Shown: positions 42,796 to 52,008, counted from the stretch's first letter. The stretch is 64,000 nt of DNA from Oscillospiraceae bacterium (GCA_015065645.1 SVPW01000010.1:1-64000); one strand, 5' to 3'. Program-made: numbers and translations. The notes: generated by a model from the letters alone, not told the origin.

Positions 42796-43569
42796 TTAGT
42801 GTTCACCTTTTGCTAAAAATCTTGTTCCAATATTTTTACCTTCAACAATATCATATAAAATATCGGGATCCTGCCCGTTAGCAATAACCATTTCAACACC
42901 TTTTTCAGTGGCTATTTGTGCGGCATGAAGCTTAGTATGCATACCACCGGTTCCAAGCGATGTTACAGCACCGCCTGTCATTGCATAAATTTCAGGTGTT
43001 ATATCTTCAATTATTGGTAATAGTTTGGCATTTTCGTCTTTGTGAGGATCGGATGTGAAAAGACCGTCAATGTCCGAAAGAAGTATAAGCAAATCAGCAC
43101 CTACCGCAGTAGCAACAACTGCGCCTAACGTGTCATTATCCCCAATAACTATTTCTTCTGTTGCAACGGTATCGTTTTCGTTAATAATTGGAATTACACC
43201 AAATTGTAAAAGACGATAAACGGTATTTTCAAAGTTTTGTCTGCGTTCATCATTGGCAATATCCGCACCGTTAAGCAGTATTTGAGCAACAGTACGATTA
43301 TATTCTGAAAATAACTTGTCGTATGTATACATTAATTCACATTGGCCAACTGCTGCCGCAGCCTGTTTAGTGGGTATATCGTGAGGTTTTTCTTTTAATG
43401 AAAGCTTTCCTATACCCATACCTATCGCACCCGAAGAAACAAGTATTAATTCGTGACCTGCATTTTCAAGATCGCTCATTACTTTACAAAGTTCTTCAAC
43501 ACGGCGAATATTAAGTAAACCGGAAGGGTGTGCGAGGGTAGAAGTGCCTACTTTAATAACGATTCGCAT
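42796..43569 (-). CDS. proB: Glutamate 5-kinase (short form, no PUA domain)
   Basis: First step of proline synthesis. The amino-acid-kinase fold has IVIKVGTSTLA at the N-terminus, SSGAIGMG near residue 45, INENDTVATEEI near residue 135 and GTGGMHTKLHAA near residue 205. I use ATG 43569 with GGAGGA 7-8 bases upstream; the longer in-frame start covers the -10 region. The resulting 257 aa end before the PUA domain found in the E. coli form (367 aa); PUA-less kinases are usual in Clostridia, so this is not a truncation. The upstream promoter carries an inverted repeat. Confidence 0.95.
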   Translation of the reverse strand: MRIVIKVGTSTLAHPSGLLNIRRVEELCKVMSDLENAGHELILVSSGAIGMGIGKLSLKEKPHDIPTKQAAAAVGQCELMYTYDKLFSEYNRTVAQILLNGADIANDERRQNFENTVYRLLQFGVIPIINENDTVATEEIVIGDNDTLGAVVATAVGADLLILLSDIDGLFTSDPHKDENAKLLPIIEDITPEIYAMTGGAVTSLGTGGMHTKLHAAQIATEKGVEMVIANGQDPDILYDIVEGKNIGTRFLAKGEH

Positions 43570-43598
43570 AAAAAATCCTCCATTATGATATATCACAA

Positions 43599-43617
43599 CA
43601 AATTGTATCACAATTTG
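43599..43617. promoter_or_regulatory. Inverted repeat over the proB promoter -10 region
   Basis: CAAATTGT-ATC-ACAATTTG, a perfect 8-bp repeat covering the -10 hexamer of the proBAC promoter; a candidate operator. Confidence 0.55.
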
Positions 43618-43630
43618 CCTAAATTATCAA
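43602..43630 (-). promoter_or_regulatory. SigA-type promoter of proBAC
   Basis: On the minus strand TTGATA and TACAAT are separated by 17 bases, about 33 bases before the proB ATG. Confidence 0.7.
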
Positions 43631-43686
43631 GTATTTAGGAGGTTTTTTCTATATATAAAAAGGGTTTAAAATTATTGAAATAAGGG

Positions 43687-43715
43687 TTGCATTTTGTTAT
43701 AATATATGATATAAT
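43687..43715 (+). promoter_or_regulatory. SigA-type promoter of the histidine operon
   Basis: TTGCAT and TATAAT with a 17-base spacer. A second TATAAT at 43698 lacks a matching -35. Confidence 0.65.
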
Positions 43716-43729
43716 CGCTGTATCAATTT

Positions 43730-43753
43730 ATCACTTTAGCGCAATAAAGTGAT
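43730..43753. promoter_or_regulatory. Candidate HisR operator of the histidine operon
   Basis: ATCACTTTA-GCGCAA-TAAAGTGAT, a perfect 9-bp inverted repeat. It lies just after the predicted start of transcription and ends 3 bases before the hisZ ribosome binding site. Confidence 0.75.
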
Positions 43754-43770
43754 TTTGAGGAGGTTTCATT

Positions 43771-44880
43771 TTGTTATCGTTTTTTTCGGTTTTAAATCCA
43801 CAAGAACAGCTTATCCTTAAATTAAGAGGAATTTACGAAAGAAATGGTTATTCCAAATATCGTATGAGTCGTTTTGAGGAATACCGTCTTTATATGGAAA
43901 ATAAAAACTTTTTATTGAGTGAATCGGTAATATCTTTCACCGATCTTGACGGTAGGCTTTTAGCTTTAAAGCCTGATGTTACTCTTTCTATTGTCCGTCA
44001 GGCAAATATTTCTGAGGAACAACGTGTTTATTATATTGAGAACGTTTTTCGTCCTGATAAAGCACATCGTAATTACCGTGAAATAGAGCAGATGGGACTT
44101 GAACGCATTGGAAAAATTGACACCTTTGCAATAATAGAAACAGCATCACTTGCCGCACAAACACTATATGCTGTTTCAAATGATAGCCTGCTTGAAATTG
44201 GTCATATGGGATTTATTTCCGGCCTTTTTAAGGCTTTGAAAATTCCTGTTGAGCTTATTGAAAAACTATTCAAGCTTATTTCCGAAAAAAATGTTCATTC
44301 GATTAGTTCGCTCTGTAAAGTTTATAATTTAAGTGACGATGTAATCAAAAAGCTATGTGCTGTTCCTTCTTTATGTGGAAAATTTGAGGATGTAATAAAT
44401 AAAGCAAAATCGTTATGTATTTCTTCAGAAATGACAACAGCTATTGAACAGCTATCCTCTCTTAAAGTGCTTGAAAATAGGGAGAAGTTAAGTTGTGTAA
44501 GGCTTGACCTTTCCTTGATTGGTGACGATGATTACTATAATGGTGTGATTTTCGCCGGTTATGTTAACGGCTTACCTTCGGCTGTTTTAAGCGGTGGTCG
44601 TTATGATAAAGTAATGGAGAAGTTTTCAAAAAATTGCGGGGCAGTTGGTTTTGCGCTATATCTTAATGAGTTGGAATTACTTTTTGGTGAAAAAACTGAA
44701 TGTGATTTTGATATTAAGTTAAATTATGATGAAAATATATCGCCTGATGTTCTTTATGATGAAGTTGAAAAACTTATAAGTAGTGGTAAAAGTGTATATG
44801 TATGCCCTAAGGGTGAATTTACTCAAATAAAGGCGGAAAGCGAAATATCAATTTCCGAAAAGGGGGAGTTAATATGTTAA
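43771..44880 (+). CDS. hisZ: ATP phosphoribosyltransferase regulatory subunit
   Basis: A catalytically dead histidyl-tRNA-synthetase-like subunit that forms an octamer with short HisG and confers histidine feedback. Class II core features are present: LKPDVTLSIVRQ (motif-1/2 region), YYIENVFRPDKAHRNYREIE, and GGRYDKVMEKF near residue 270. Length 369 aa with a short C-terminal part. Start is TTG at 43771 behind GAGGAGG. First gene of the operon; it overlaps hisG by 7 bases. Confidence 0.93.
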   Translation: MLSFFSVLNPQEQLILKLRGIYERNGYSKYRMSRFEEYRLYMENKNFLLSESVISFTDLDGRLLALKPDVTLSIVRQANISEEQRVYYIENVFRPDKAHRNYREIEQMGLERIGKIDTFAIIETASLAAQTLYAVSNDSLLEIGHMGFISGLFKALKIPVELIEKLFKLISEKNVHSISSLCKVYNLSDDVIKKLCAVPSLCGKFEDVINKAKSLCISSEMTTAIEQLSSLKVLENREKLSCVRLDLSLIGDDDYYNGVIFAGYVNGLPSAVLSGGRYDKVMEKFSKNCGAVGFALYLNELELLFGEKTECDFDIKLNYDENISPDVLYDEVEKLISSGKSVYVCPKGEFTQIKAESEISISEKGELIC

Positions 44881-45497
44881 CAGTTGCTCTTCCCAAAGGA
44901 AGACTTGGCGAATCGGTATATAAAATCTTAGAAAATGCGGGATACGCATGTCCTGAGATGAACGAATCAAGCCGTAAACTTGTTTTTGAAAATAAGGAGA
45001 CGGGTGTAAGATATTTACAGGTAAAACCCTCTGATGTAGCAGTTTATGTTGAACGTGGTGCTGCTGATGTCGGAATCGCAGGTAAAGATATTCTTGAGGA
45101 AAACAGCCCCCGTGTTTACGAGTTGCTTGATTTGGGATTTGGTAAATGCCGAATGGCTGTTGCCGCAAAAAACGGTTTTGTTGATAATCCTGCAAGAACA
45201 TTAAGGGTTGCAACAAAGTTTGTAAATATTGCAAGCCGTCATTATGCAAATAAAGGGCGTAATATTGATATTATTCCTTTACATGGAAGTATTGAATTGG
45301 CTCCGATTACTAATATGTCGGATGTAATTGTTGATATTGTTGAAAGCGGTAGTACTTTAAAAGAAAATGATCTTTGCGTGATTGAGGAATTTATGCAAAT
45401 ATCTGCCCGTTTTATCGTTAATGAAGCAAGCTTTAAGTTTAAAGAAGCGGAAATTAACAGAATGCTTGAAAAATTGAAAGAGGCGACACAAAAATGA
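44874..45497 (+). CDS. hisG: ATP phosphoribosyltransferase catalytic subunit (short form)
   Basis: First committed step of histidine synthesis, joining ATP and PRPP. The 207-aa short form lacks the C-terminal regulatory domain and needs HisZ, which is encoded just upstream. Motifs: ALPKGRLGE at the N-terminus, ERGAADVGIAGKD near residue 60, and the PRPP loop DIVESGSTLKEN near residue 155. It overlaps hisZ and hisD. Confidence 0.96.
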   Translation: MLTVALPKGRLGESVYKILENAGYACPEMNESSRKLVFENKETGVRYLQVKPSDVAVYVERGAADVGIAGKDILEENSPRVYELLDLGFGKCRMAVAAKNGFVDNPARTLRVATKFVNIASRHYANKGRNIDIIPLHGSIELAPITNMSDVIVDIVESGSTLKENDLCVIEEFMQISARFIVNEASFKFKEAEINRMLEKLKEATQK

Positions 45498-46774
45498 TAA
45501 AAATAGTTAATTCTGCGGAGGTTAGCCGAAGCGAATTACTTTCTCGTACATTGCCTGAAACCCCTGCTGTTGAACAGGCAGTTCGTGAAATATTGAAGAA
45601 CGTAATAGATAATGGTGATAAAGCGTTATATGAATATGCAAAGAAATTTGACGGTGCAAATTTAACAAGCCTTGAAGTTACCGCTGAAGAAATTGAGACA
45701 GCAGTAGCAGCTGTTGATGAAGATTTTATTGAAACACTTAAAATGGCACAGCAAAATATTGCTGATTTTCATTCTCGACAAACAAGACAAAGCTTTGTTA
45801 CCGATGAAAAGCCCGGTATTGTACTTGGTCAGCGTGTTATTCCGCTTGAAAGGGTTGGTATTTATGTACCTGGTGGTACCGCAAGTTATCCAAGCACAGT
45901 TTTGATGAATGCCGTTCCGGCAAAGATTGCAGGAGTTAAAGAAATTATAATGGTAACCCCTCCTGATAAAAACGGTAAAATTCAAAATGAAATTTTAGCC
46001 GCTGCTCATCTTGCGGGTGTTGACCGTATATTCAAAATTGGCGGTGCAGGTGCTGTTGCCGCATTGGCATACGGAACTGAAAGTGTGCCTACGGTTGATA
46101 AAATTGTAGGTCCGGGGAATGTATTTGTTGCAACAGCTAAGCGTATGGTTTTTGGTAAGGTTGCAATAGATATGGTTGCGGGTCCCAGTGAAATTTTAAT
46201 TGTTGCCGATGAATTTGCAAATCCGGCCTTTGTGGCAGCAGATCTTCTTTCTCAAGCTGAGCATGACCGCTTAGCATCTTCCGTTCTTGTAACAACAAGT
46301 GAATCTCTTGCAAATGCCGTTAGTGATGAGCTTGAACGCCAGATTCCTCTTTTAGAGCGTGAAGAGATTGCAAGAACGAGTATTGATAATAACGGAAAAA
46401 TAATTATAGTTTCAAGCATTGAAGAGGCTATTGAAATATCTAATGAATATGCGCCTGAGCATCTTGAGCTTTCGGTAAATGATCCTATGGGTATTTTGCC
46501 TTTGGTAAAGAATGCAGGAAGTGTATTTTTGGGTCATAATGTGCCTGAAGCTCTGGGTGATTATTTTGCAGGTCCTAACCATACTCTTCCCACAAGTGGT
46601 ACGGCACGTTTTGCAAGCCCATTGGGTGTGGATGATTTTGTTAAGCGTTCAAGCTTTATTTATTATACTAAAGAGGCACTTTCAAAGGTTGAACGCAGAA
46701 TTGTTGATTTTGCAAATCGTGAAGGTTTAACAGCACACGGTAGAAGTGTGGCTATTCGTTTTGAAAAAGATTAA
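45494..46774 (+). CDS. hisD: Histidinol dehydrogenase
   Basis: Zinc- and NAD-dependent enzyme for the last two oxidations, histidinol to histidine. It shows VPGGTASYPSTVLMNAVPAK near residue 130, GPGNVFVATAKRMVFG near residue 210, DLLSQAEHD with zinc-ligand Gln/His near 255, and the final zinc-site and catalytic region GPNHTLPTSGTARF. Length 426 aa. It overlaps hisG by four bases. hisC follows 18 bases on. Confidence 0.96.
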   Translation: MIKIVNSAEVSRSELLSRTLPETPAVEQAVREILKNVIDNGDKALYEYAKKFDGANLTSLEVTAEEIETAVAAVDEDFIETLKMAQQNIADFHSRQTRQSFVTDEKPGIVLGQRVIPLERVGIYVPGGTASYPSTVLMNAVPAKIAGVKEIIMVTPPDKNGKIQNEILAAAHLAGVDRIFKIGGAGAVAALAYGTESVPTVDKIVGPGNVFVATAKRMVFGKVAIDMVAGPSEILIVADEFANPAFVAADLLSQAEHDRLASSVLVTTSESLANAVSDELERQIPLLEREEIARTSIDNNGKIIIVSSIEEAIEISNEYAPEHLELSVNDPMGILPLVKNAGSVFLGHNVPEALGDYFAGPNHTLPTSGTARFASPLGVDDFVKRSSFIYYTKEALSKVERRIVDFANREGLTAHGRSVAIRFEKD

Positions 46775-46792
46775 TTTAAAGGGGTTATTTTA

Positions 46793-47860
46793 ATGAGCCG
46801 TTTTTTGGCAAAAGCACCATCTTCATTATTACCTTATACACCGGGTGAGCAACCTCAGGACAAGCAGTATATAAAGCTTAACACAAATGAATCACCGTTT
46901 CCGCCTTCGCCAAAAGTGCTTGGTGCAATAAGTCAAAATGAATGTAAGGATTTGCGGCTTTATTCTGATCCTGATTTAAAATCTTTAAGTAAATCGTTGG
47001 CTGAATATTATGGTCTTGAAACAAATCAGGTTATTTGTTCAAACGGCAGTGATGAAGTATTAAGCTTAGCTTTTTTTGCATGGGGTACTGATTGTGGAGT
47101 GGCTTTTGCGGATATTACATACGGTTTTTATCCTGTTTTTTCTCAATTTTACGGTATTGATGTGAAAATTGTTCCTTTAAAAGAAGATTTTTCTATTTTA
47201 CCGCAGGATTATTATAACTGTGGAAGAATGGTAGTTATTGCAAATCCAAATGCTCCAACAGGGCTTTTGCTTTCGGTTGATGATATTGAAAAAATTGCTT
47301 TAAACAATCCCGATAATGTTGTGGTTGTTGATGAAGCATATATTGATTTTGGCGGAAATAGTGCGTTGCCCCTTATTAATAAATACAAAAATATTTTGGT
47401 TGTAAGAACATTTTCAAAGTCCCGTCAGCTTGCAGGTGCAAGACTTGGATTTGCTATGGGTGATAAAGAACTTATTGCTGATCTTAACAGGCTTAAATTT
47501 AGCTTTAATCCATATAATGTTAATCGTCTTACAGCAGTTGCAGGCAAAGCGGCTATTGAGGATGATGAATGGTTTAATGAAACACGATTAAAAATTATAG
47601 ATAATCGTAATTACACAACCGAAAATTTAAGGAAATTAGGCTTTGATGTAATTGAAAGCAGTGCTAATTTTGTTTTTGCTAAATCCAATAAAATAGATGG
47701 TGAAAAATTATATTTATCACTTAAAGAAAAGGGAATATTAGTCCGTCATTTCGGCTTAGAACGAATAAAGGATTATGTTCGCATAACAATAGGTGATAAA
47801 AATCAAATGGAAGCTTTAATTTCAGCGATTAAGAAAATACTGCAGGAGGGTTCCTTATGA
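46793..47860 (+). CDS. hisC: Histidinol-phosphate aminotransferase
   Basis: PLP enzyme that converts imidazole acetol-phosphate to histidinol phosphate. Class I/II fold: LNTNESPFPPSPKV near the N-terminus, NPNAPTGLLLS near residue 150, VVDEAYIDFGG near 179, and the PLP lysine in RTFSKSRQLAGARLGF near residue 208. Length 355 aa. ATG follows AAAGGGG; the end overlaps hisB by four bases. Confidence 0.95.
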   Translation: MSRFLAKAPSSLLPYTPGEQPQDKQYIKLNTNESPFPPSPKVLGAISQNECKDLRLYSDPDLKSLSKSLAEYYGLETNQVICSNGSDEVLSLAFFAWGTDCGVAFADITYGFYPVFSQFYGIDVKIVPLKEDFSILPQDYYNCGRMVVIANPNAPTGLLLSVDDIEKIALNNPDNVVVVDEAYIDFGGNSALPLINKYKNILVVRTFSKSRQLAGARLGFAMGDKELIADLNRLKFSFNPYNVNRLTAVAGKAAIEDDEWFNETRLKIIDNRNYTTENLRKLGFDVIESSANFVFAKSNKIDGEKLYLSLKEKGILVRHFGLERIKDYVRITIGDKNQMEALISAIKKILQEGSL

Positions 47861-48444
47861 GAACGGCAGAAATTATACGCAATACAAAAGAAACTCAAAT
47901 AACACTTGAATTATGTCTTGATGGCAAGGGCGATTATGAAATAGATACAGGTTGCGGTTTTTTGGATCATATGCTTGAGCTTTTTGCCCGCCACGGAAGA
48001 TTTGATCTAAAAGTAAAGTGTAACGGTGATACAAAGGTTGATTACCATCATACAACAGAGGATATTGGTATTGCTTTAGGTACAGCCTTTAAAAAAGCTG
48101 TTGGAGACGGTAAAGGTATTGTTCGTTACGGTAATTTCTTGCTTCCTATGGATGAAACCTTGGTGCTTTGTGCAGTTGATTTTTCAGGAAGAGCTTATTT
48201 AGGTTTCGATGTTGAAATTCCCACACAAAAAATAGGGGATTTTGACAGTGAGCTTGCAGAGGAATTTTTTCTTGCATTTACCCGTAATGCCGCAATAACA
48301 TTGCATTTCAATATGATGGCAGGAAAAAACAGTCATCATATCGTTGAGGCTATATTTAAAGGTTTTGGAAGGGCTTTAAAACAGGCGGTTTCCATAGACC
48401 GTGATTTTGCTGATGAAATTCCAAGCACAAAGGGTGTTTTATAA
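47857..48444 (+). CDS. hisB: Imidazoleglycerol-phosphate dehydratase
   Basis: Manganese enzyme that dehydrates imidazole glycerol phosphate. The metal-binding histidine motifs GFLDHMLELFARHG (near residues 38-51), DYHHTTEDIGIALG (near 68) and GKNSHHIVEAIFKGFGRAL (near 155) are intact. Length 195 aa means the single-domain form; histidinol phosphatase is a separate protein (hisK) at the end of the operon. It shares one base with hisH. Confidence 0.96.
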   Translation: MRTAEIIRNTKETQITLELCLDGKGDYEIDTGCGFLDHMLELFARHGRFDLKVKCNGDTKVDYHHTTEDIGIALGTAFKKAVGDGKGIVRYGNFLLPMDETLVLCAVDFSGRAYLGFDVEIPTQKIGDFDSELAEEFFLAFTRNAAITLHFNMMAGKNSHHIVEAIFKGFGRALKQAVSIDRDFADEIPSTKGVL

Positions 48445-49061
48445 TGTCATTAACTGCGATAATTGATTATGGTGTGGGTAATCTTTTCAGCCTCACTCAA
48501 AGCCTTAAAGCAATAGGCTCTGATGCTGTGGTTACCAATAAGGAAGATGAAATAAGAAAAGCCGATAGAATTATTTTACCCGGTGTTGGTGCTTTTGAGG
48601 ATGCCGTTAAAAAACTTTATTCAACAGGCTTAGTTCAGGTAATTATGAATGAAGTATCAAACGGTAAACCGCTTCTTGGTATTTGTCTTGGCATGCAGCT
48701 TTTATTTGATAAAAGCTTTGAATATGGTGAGCATAAAGGTTTGGGCCTTATTCCCGGTGAAGTTGTGCCGCTGGAAGGTGCTATTAACCCTGCGTTAAAA
48801 GTGCCGCATATTGGTTGGAATAAATTAAATAAAACTGATATTGATGAGCCGCTTTTTAATAATCTTACTCAAGATTCTTATGTATATTATGTGCATAGTT
48901 TTTATGCTAAAACCGATAAGCAGTACATAACAGGTGTAAGTGAATATGGAATTGAGGTTACAGGCTCTGTAAGATATAAAAATGTTATCGGAATGCAGTT
49001 TCATCCCGAAAAAAGCGGTAGAACAGGACTTTCAATCTTAAAGTCTTTTTGTGATTTGTAG
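48444..49061 (+). CDS. hisH: Imidazole glycerol phosphate synthase, glutaminase subunit
   Basis: Class I glutamine amidotransferase that feeds ammonia to HisF. Catalytic Cys lies in LLGICLGMQLLF near residue 80; the His/Glu pair is in MQFHPEKSGRTG near residue 187. The N-terminal IDYGVGNLFSLTQSL matches the family. Length 205 aa. hisA is between it and hisF, the classic order hisHAF. Confidence 0.96.
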   Translation: MSLTAIIDYGVGNLFSLTQSLKAIGSDAVVTNKEDEIRKADRIILPGVGAFEDAVKKLYSTGLVQVIMNEVSNGKPLLGICLGMQLLFDKSFEYGEHKGLGLIPGEVVPLEGAINPALKVPHIGWNKLNKTDIDEPLFNNLTQDSYVYYVHSFYAKTDKQYITGVSEYGIEVTGSVRYKNVIGMQFHPEKSGRTGLSILKSFCDL

Positions 49062-49070
49062 GTGGTAAAT

Positions 49071-49799
49071 ATGGCAATAAAAATTTTTCCTGCTATTGAC
49101 CTTCGTGATGGTAAAGCGGTAAGGCTTACCCGTGGGGATTATGACTGTATGACGGTTTACAGTGACGACCCTGTAAGTGTTGCTAAAAGCTTTTATGAGG
49201 CCGGAGCAAGGTATTTACATATAGTTGACCTTGATGGAGCTAAGGACGGTACAACCGCTAATTTTGATACAATAAAACGTATTGTAGCTGCAACAGGGAT
49301 GTATTGTGAGGTTGGCGGCGGCATAAGAGATGAAGAACGCATAAAAGGATATTTGAATATGGGAGCAGGTCGTGTTATTTTGGGAACTGCTGCTGTTAAT
49401 GATCCTGAATTTTTAAAGCTTGCGGTAGAAAAATATGGTGATAAAATTGCCGTTGGTGTTGATGCCGATAACGGTTATGTTGCTGTTAATGGATGGAAAG
49501 AGATAACCAAGGTTAAAGGAATTGATTTTTGCAGAAAACTTAAAACAATTGGTGTGAAATCGGTTATTTATACTGATATTGCCAAGGATGGCGGCTTATC
49601 AGGAACTAATTTAGAACTATATAAAACATTAGTGGGTCAAGATGTGCCTGCAATTACAGCAAGTGGCGGAATAACAGATTTACAAGAAATAGTTACTCTT
49701 GATAAAATGGGAATTGATTCAGCAATTCTGGGTAAGGCTTTGTATGCAGGAAAGCTTAATCTTAAATCTGTTATTGACCAAATAGGAGGTCAGGAATGA
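49071..49799 (+). CDS. hisA: Phosphoribosyl-formimino aminoimidazole carboxamide ribotide isomerase
   Basis: TIM-barrel isomerase, ProFAR to PRFAR. Catalytic Asp in FPAIDLRDGKAVRLTRGDYD (N-terminus) and the second Asp in YTDIAKDGGLSGTN near residue 170; phosphate loops VGGGIRDEE and TASGGI. I use ATG 49071 behind AGGTGG; an in-frame GTG at 49062 lies within that site. 242 aa. It overlaps hisF by four bases. Confidence 0.96.
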   Translation: MAIKIFPAIDLRDGKAVRLTRGDYDCMTVYSDDPVSVAKSFYEAGARYLHIVDLDGAKDGTTANFDTIKRIVAATGMYCEVGGGIRDEERIKGYLNMGAGRVILGTAAVNDPEFLKLAVEKYGDKIAVGVDADNGYVAVNGWKEITKVKGIDFCRKLKTIGVKSVIYTDIAKDGGLSGTNLELYKTLVGQDVPAITASGGITDLQEIVTLDKMGIDSAILGKALYAGKLNLKSVIDQIGGQE

Positions 49800-50557
49800 T
49801 TACTAAACGAATTATACCTTGCCTTGATGTTCGTGATGGCAGAGTAGTAAAAGGTGTTAATTTTGAGGGAATAAAGGATATAGCTGATCCTGTTGAAATG
49901 GCGCATTTTTATAATAATTCGGGTGCAGATGAACTTGTTTTTTATGATATTACTGCTACTTTTGACGGAAGACAGCTTTTTACTGATATTCTTACCCGTG
50001 TTGCTTCAGAAATATTTATTCCTTTAACGGTTGGTGGAGGAATAAATACCGTTGCTGATTTTGACCGTGTGCTAAAATGTGGTGCTGATAAAGTAAGCGT
50101 TAATAGCGGTGCTATACGAAATCCTTCTTTAATTAAAGAAGCAGCTCGTATTTACGGCGATCAATGTGTTGTTCTTTCTATGGATGTTAAGCGTGTTGAC
50201 GGAAGTTTCCACATATTTTCACGTGGTGGAAGAGATGATACAGGAATTGATGCTGTTGAATGGGCAAAACGTGGTGTTGATAACGGTGCAGGGGAATTGG
50301 TAGTAAACAGTATTGATACCGATGGCGTGCGTGGCGGTTTTGACCTTGAGATGCTTGATGCTATTGCCGCTGTTGTTGATGTTCCAATTATTGCTTCTGG
50401 TGGAGCCGGTTGTAAGGAAGACTTTAAAACCTTATTTTTGCATAATTCCAAAATTGATGCGGGTCTTGCGGCAGGTATTTTCCATACAGGAGTTCTCAGT
50501 ATTGAGGAATTAAAGGCATATCTTCGCCAAAATGGTATTGAAATGAGGGTGTATTAA
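49796..50557 (+). CDS. hisF: Imidazole glycerol phosphate synthase, cyclase subunit
   Basis: TIM barrel that closes the imidazole ring using ammonia from HisH, releasing AICAR. Catalytic aspartates are in IPCLDVRDGRVVKGVNFEG (N-terminus) and NSIDTDGVRGGFDLEML (near residue 170); phosphate loops VGGGINT and ASGGAG. 253 aa, full length. The gene joins hisIE without a gap. Confidence 0.97.
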   Translation: MITKRIIPCLDVRDGRVVKGVNFEGIKDIADPVEMAHFYNNSGADELVFYDITATFDGRQLFTDILTRVASEIFIPLTVGGGINTVADFDRVLKCGADKVSVNSGAIRNPSLIKEAARIYGDQCVVLSMDVKRVDGSFHIFSRGGRDDTGIDAVEWAKRGVDNGAGELVVNSIDTDGVRGGFDLEMLDAIAAVVDVPIIASGGAGCKEDFKTLFLHNSKIDAGLAAGIFHTGVLSIEELKAYLRQNGIEMRVY

Positions 50558-51193
50558 ATGAATTTAAAGTTTGATGAAAATGGATTGATTCCTGCAATAG
50601 TTCAGGATTATTACACGAAACAGGTTCTTACATTGGCTTATATGAATGCAGAAAGCCTTGCAATAACTATTTCCGAAAAGAAAACTTGTTTTTACAGTCG
50701 TAGCCGTAAATGCTTATGGCGTAAAGGCGAAACAAGCGGTAACTTCCAAAATGTTGTATCTATCACTGCAGATTGTGATGGTGATGCTTTGGTAGTTGAG
50801 GTTGTGAAAGACGGTCCTGCTTGCCATACAGGTGCAGAAAGTTGTTTTAATGACGCTGTGTTTATAAGTGATGAAATAAAACCTTTCTGTTATGAGGGAT
50901 TATATAATCTTATAAAAGGACGCAAAACTGATCCTAAAGAGGGAAGTTATACCACCTATCTTTTTGATAAAGGCATTGATAAAATCCTTAAAAAGGTAGG
51001 AGAAGAATGTACTGAAGTTCTTATAGCGGGTGCTAAAAAAGATAAGGAAGAAACTATTTACGAGCTTGCTGATTTGGTTTATCACTGTATGGTTTTAATG
51101 GTTGAAGCCGATATTACTCTAAAGGATGTTACACATGAGCTTTCAAAGCGTCATGTTGTGGATCACAAGGTGAAACAGGAGCGTATGCAGTAA
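50558..51193 (+). CDS. hisI: Phosphoribosyl-AMP cyclohydrolase / phosphoribosyl-ATP pyrophosphatase
   Basis: Bifunctional HisIE, steps 2 and 3 of the pathway. The N-terminal HisI domain (about residues 1-110) has [41 protein letters not shown] and the zinc Cys in [12 protein letters not shown]. The C-terminal HisE domain (about 115-211) has [20 protein letters not shown] and [13 protein letters not shown] with the Mg-binding glutamates. 211 aa. It shares one base with hisK. Confidence 0.96.
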   Translation: MNLKFDENGLIPAIVQDYYTKQVLTLAYMNAESLAITISEKKTCFYSRSRKCLWRKGETSGNFQNVVSITADCDGDALVVEVVKDGPACHTGAESCFNDAVFISDEIKPFCYEGLYNLIKGRKTDPKEGSYTTYLFDKGIDKILKKVGEECTEVLIAGAKKDKEETIYELADLVYHCMVLMVEADITLKDVTHELSKRHVVDHKVKQERMQ

Positions 51194-52008
51194 TGTATTC
51201 ATGTGTACATACACATTCTTCATTATGTGACGGTAACAACACAATGGAGGAAATGGCAGCTGCCGCATATAAGCTTGGTATCTCTGTTTACGGTTTTTCA
51301 GGTCACCTTTTTGAGGCTAATGGCGATTACGGAATGAACGGTGATGTTTTACCAAAGTATATTGCAGAAGCAAGGCGTTTAAAGGAAATTTATCGTGGAA
51401 AAATGCAGGTGCTTTGTGGTATTGAGGCCGAAGAAATTGCTGAAATCGGTGTTGATCTCACTCCGTTTGATTATGTTATCGGTTCTTGCCATACAGTTAA
51501 GGGTAATAATGGTAAATATTATCCGGTTGATATTAGTGTTGATATTTTGAATGATGCTGTAAAAAATGGTTTTTCCGGTGACATAATGTCTTTGGTCAAG
51601 GATTATTATGAACGCTTCACAAACTATACCTTAAAGACAAGATATGATATTATAGGTCATTTTGATTTAATAACAAAGTTTAATGAAAAAATCCCTATGT
51701 TTGATACTCAAAGCAACGAATACAGAAATTTAGCACTTTCATCCCTTGATGCAATGCTTGAAACCGGTTGTGTTTTTGAGGTTAATACAGGAGCTATCAG
51801 TCGTGGTTGGAGAACCGCCCCATATCCTGATACATTTATTTTGAAACGAATATTAGAAAAAGGTGGCAGGGTTATTATAACTTCTGATACCCATTCTGCT
51901 AATTCGCTTGATTGCTTTTTTAACGAAACTGAACAGCTTTTAAAAGATGTGGGCTTTAAAACTGTTTGTGATTTAACAGAAAACGGTTTTATTGAACGGC
52001 ATTTATAA
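51193..52008 (+). CDS. hisK: Histidinol-phosphatase, PHP family
   Basis: Removes phosphate from histidinol phosphate, completing the set needed for histidine. PHP metal motifs: CVHTHSSLCDG (near residue 4-14), FSGHLFE, GIEAEE near 76, GSCHTV near residue 100, and GHFDL and SDTHSAN in the C-terminal half. 271 aa, typical for HisK/HisJ. Last gene of the operon; a strong terminator follows. Confidence 0.93.
   Translation: MYSCVHTHSSLCDGNNTMEEMAAAAYKLGISVYGFSGHLFEANGDYGMNGDVLPKYIAEARRLKEIYRGKMQVLCGIEAEEIAEIGVDLTPFDYVIGSCHTVKGNNGKYYPVDISVDILNDAVKNGFSGDIMSLVKDYYERFTNYTLKTRYDIIGHFDLITKFNEKIPMFDTQSNEYRNLALSSLDAMLETGCVFEVNTGAISRGWRTAPYPDTFILKRILEKGGRVIITSDTHSANSLDCFFNETEQLLKDVGFKTVCDLTENGFIERHL

Noticed and set aside
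42796-43569. Glutamate 5-kinase looks truncated at 257 aa
   Set aside because: The kinase domain is complete; only the optional PUA domain is absent, as in other Clostridia, and proA follows directly.
43637-43642. AGGAGG between proB and hisZ
   Set aside because: No start codon at a usable distance; it lies upstream of both the his and pro promoters.
44874-45497. HisG shorter than the E. coli form
   Set aside because: The short form is expected with HisZ, which is encoded just upstream.
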